Source of the DNA: Thiopontia sp964344135
GTDB lineage: Bacteria > Pseudomonadota > Gammaproteobacteria > GCF-002020875
Direction: 5' to 3'
Assembly (NCBI GenBank): GCA_964344135.1
Contig: CAYFMF010000002.1
Coordinates: forward strand, 1-64,000
Length of the DNA stretch: 64,000 nt
Below, one piece after another: positions 62,092-64,000 of the stretch. Position 1 is the first letter of the stretch. Each line of letters starts with the position of its first letter. A model generated the notes under the pieces. The model was not told where the DNA came from. It searched no databases and worked only from the letters and a program-made list of their open reading frames with translations. The position numbers and the translations under genes are program-made.

Positions 62092-63427
62092 TCAAGCGTT
62101 GGGTAAGGGGGTTGTTGTCAGGGGGTTGGTTGCCGTCTGGACAGGGGCACTCGCCATGCTTTGGGCCACAACCGCAGCCGCAACCCCACAGATTGAACGC
62201 TGGCAGACCTCAAATGGGGCACGGGTGCTCTATGTCCACACCCCGGAGCTACCAATGGTGGATGTTCGGATCATCTTCGATGCCGGCAGTGCCCGTGATG
62301 GCAGCCAGGGGGGGGTATCCAGCATGACCAACGGTCTGCTCTCTACTGGTGCCGGGGATCGGGGGGAGGAGGCGATTGCCGAGACCATGGATCGTCTGGG
62401 CGCCAACCTTGGGCTTGACTCCCTGCGCGATATGGCGATTGTATCGTTGCGCAGCCTGAGTGATGACTATCTGCTTGATCCGGCACTGGAGGTGATCTCT
62501 GATGTGGTTCACAAGCCCTATTTCCCGGAGCATGCCTTTGAGCGGGAGCGCAGTCGTCAGCTCGTCGGGATTCAGTCCCAGAAGCAGTCACCGGGAACGA
62601 TTGCGGAGAAGGCCTTTTTCCGTGCAATGTATGGAGATCACCCCTATGCGGAGCCCTCCAGTGGCACCGAGGAGAGCATCAAGGCACTGAGGCGCAACGA
62701 CCTTCGTGCCTTCCATGCACGCTACTATGTAGGCAATAATGCGGTGGTTGCCATCGTGGGTGATGTGGGGCGTGAGCGCGCAAAACAGATTGCAGAGCAG
62801 GTAGTGGGCCAGCTCCCCGCTGGTGAGCGGGCGTCCCGGCTGCCAGATGCAGTCACGGCAAAACCGGGGGAGACCATTGTGATCGAGTACCCCTCTGTTC
62901 AGAGCCATCTGCTGATGGGGCATCCGGCACTGCGTCGTGGGGATCCTGACTATTTTGAGCTCTACGTGGGGAACCATATTCTTGGCGGGAGTGGCCTGGT
63001 CTCAAGGATCTCAGAGGAGATACGTGAGAAGCGCGGGCTGTCCTACAGTGCCTACAGCTACTTCTCTCCAATGCGTGGGGAGGGGCCATTCAAGGCGGGG
63101 CTTCAGACCAAGAACGAGAGCCGTGACGAGGCACTGGAGGTGTTGCGCAAGACGATAGTTGACTTTGTCGAGCAGGGGCCCAGTGAACAGGCGCTGATCC
63201 ACTCCAAGAGGAACATTACTGGCGGGTTCCCGCTGCGGATCGACAGCAACAAGAAGATTGTCGATTATCTTGGGATGATCGGCTTTTATGATCTCCCGGA
63301 CGACTATCTGGACAGATTCAACCAGAATGTCGAGAGGGTGAGCCGGGAGAGTATCCGGGACGCATTCAGGCGTCGCCTCCATCCGACAGAGATGGTGACT
63401 GTGGTGGTAGGCGGGAAGCTCGATTGA
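62081..63427 (+). CDS. M16 family peptidase-like protein, partner subunit without zinc motif
   Basis: 448 residues from ATG 62081, overlapping the previous gene by 11 bases. Signal peptide LVAVWTGALAMLWATTAAA. The HxxEH motif is absent (SSMTNGLLSTG in that place), but the partner motif KRGLSYSAYSYF is kept, as in heterodimeric M16B pairs where one subunit is catalytic and the other shapes the substrate site. Confidence 0.92.
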   Translation: MFTDQALGKGVVVRGLVAVWTGALAMLWATTAAATPQIERWQTSNGARVLYVHTPELPMVDVRIIFDAGSARDGSQGGVSSMTNGLLSTGAGDRGEEAIAETMDRLGANLGLDSLRDMAIVSLRSLSDDYLLDPALEVISDVVHKPYFPEHAFERERSRQLVGIQSQKQSPGTIAEKAFFRAMYGDHPYAEPSSGTEESIKALRRNDLRAFHARYYVGNNAVVAIVGDVGRERAKQIAEQVVGQLPAGERASRLPDAVTAKPGETIVIEYPSVQSHLLMGHPALRRGDPDYFELYVGNHILGGSGLVSRISEEIREKRGLSYSAYSYFSPMRGEGPFKAGLQTKNESRDEALEVLRKTIVDFVEQGPSEQALIHSKRNITGGFPLRIDSNKKIVDYLGMIGFYDLPDDYLDRFNQNVERVSRESIRDAFRRRLHPTEMVTVVVGGKLD

Positions 63428-64000
63428 GAGGAAAGAAGGGGGGTAGCCGGCGCCTGAGAATTATCTCCGGGGAGTGGCGCGGACGGATCCTCACCTTTCC
63501 CGACCACCCCGGGATTCGGCCTACACCGGATCGGGTACGGGAGACCCTCTTCAACTGGCTGCAGCCAACCATTACGGGGGCACGTTGTCTCGATCTCTTC
63601 GCCGGTAGTGGTGCCTTGGGGCTGGAGGCGCTCTCGCGTGGGGCTGCAGATGTCGATTTTGTTGAGCGTGACCGAAAGAGTGCAGCGGCAATCAGGGGTC
63701 ATCTAGAGAATCTGGAGACGGAGAGGGGGCGTGTCGTTACGGGAGATGCGCTCCGTTTCCTGCAACAATCCGGGCTACAGAAATACGATCTGATCTTTCT
63801 GGATCCCCCCTTTGGTCAGGGGCTGCTGGAGCGCTCTCTGCAGCAGCTGGAGCAATCCCCTGTTTCGGACCGGCTACAACTCTATATTGAGACGGAGCGG
63901 CTGTTGAGTGACCTGTCGTTGCCGCAGGGGTGGGGGGTGACTCGCAGTGGTGAGGCGGGTCAGGTACGATACCTGTTATTGAGTCTTGGTGAGAATAGGG
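63424..64000 (+). CDS. rsmD: 16S rRNA (guanine966-N2)-methyltransferase RsmD, 3' end cut by window
   Basis: Open to the window edge, about 192 codons visible. Starts with TTG 63424 overlapping the M16 stop (TTGA). Motifs are LRIISGEWRGRIL, GIRPTPDRVRETLFNWL, CLDLFAGSGALGLEALSRGA (SAM site) and the catalytic LDPPFG. In many gammaproteobacteria rsmD lies near ftsY and M16 genes, as here. Confidence 0.95.
   Translation, partial: MRGKKGGSRRLRIISGEWRGRILTFPDHPGIRPTPDRVRETLFNWLQPTITGARCLDLFAGSGALGLEALSRGAADVDFVERDRKSAAAIRGHLENLETERGRVVTGDALRFLQQSGLQKYDLIFLDPPFGQGLLERSLQQLEQSPVSDRLQLYIETERLLSDLSLPQGWGVTRSGEAGQVRYLLLSLGENR

Overview
The window reads as a chromosomal segment of a gammaproteobacterium of moderately high GC (judged by eye). 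Three things point that way. The core gene sets are typical: rpsU-yqeY-dnaG-rpoD, plsY/folB/folK around tsaD, rpoH-ftsY, and aroK-aroB beside the pilus secretin gene. The sigma factors RpoD and RpoH have proteobacterial form. Energy genes include a group 3b-type NiFe hydrogenase with a full hyp set including hypX, plus c-type cytochromes, which suggests a facultative chemolithotroph, perhaps a sulfur oxidiser or a relative of one. That lifestyle is inference, and I do not name a species.

Layout. 1-4506: an aapJQMP-type amino acid ABC transporter operon. 4586-5200: an AT-rich LysE-type exporter. 5237-13069 (minus): glutamate synthase gltBD, a short malic enzyme and a coupled methyltransferase. 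13276-17760 (minus): an RND efflux pump and its adaptor, followed by a stand-alone WGR protein and a lipoprotein cytochrome. 18941-27000 (minus): hypA-B-C-D-(membrane orf)-E-X-F. Facing it on the plus strand at 27147-31896 are a mini HupE-like protein, the four hydrogenase subunits (Fe-S, flavin, small, large) and the maturation protease. 31957-36508 (minus): dGTPase, aroB, aroK and pilQ. 36648-40093: tsaC, a coiled-coil HTH protein, an XRE regulator and a large secreted 71-residue-repeat protein of unknown function. 40237-41027: a tRNA-Ile(CAU) gene split by a 235-nt group I intron, with a divergent HNH nuclease gene. 41047-45521 (minus): the macromolecular synthesis operon. 45854-54479: comEA-like, tsaD, plsY, folB, folK, a pteridine-reductase-like SDR, MidA-like methyltransferase, uppP, vanZ-like, cca, a small orf and an NDUFA9-like protein. 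54530-56537 (minus): rpoH and ftsY. 56614-60361 (minus): a parvulin isomerase and a seven-heme lipoprotein cytochrome. 60718-64000: two M16 peptidases and a partial rsmD.

How the genes work together. The two opposed hydrogenase clusters form one unit: HypA/B load nickel, HypC/D/E/F build the Fe(CN)2CO group, HypX can supply CO in air, and the protease trims the large subunit. gltBD and malic enzyme link nitrogen assimilation to C4 metabolism. Folate, cell-wall lipid, tRNA maturation and heat-shock genes fill the second half.

Most notable observations. (1) The self-splicing-type intron inside tRNA-Ile(CAU), with all group I hallmarks readable by eye. (2) A perfect CIRCE operator overlapping a near-consensus promoter directly upstream of rpoH, implying HrcA control of the heat-shock sigma factor. 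(3) The repeat protein at 38543-40093 with palindromic operators shared with a divergent XRE regulator. (4) Small unrecognised membrane proteins embedded in the hydrogenase region.
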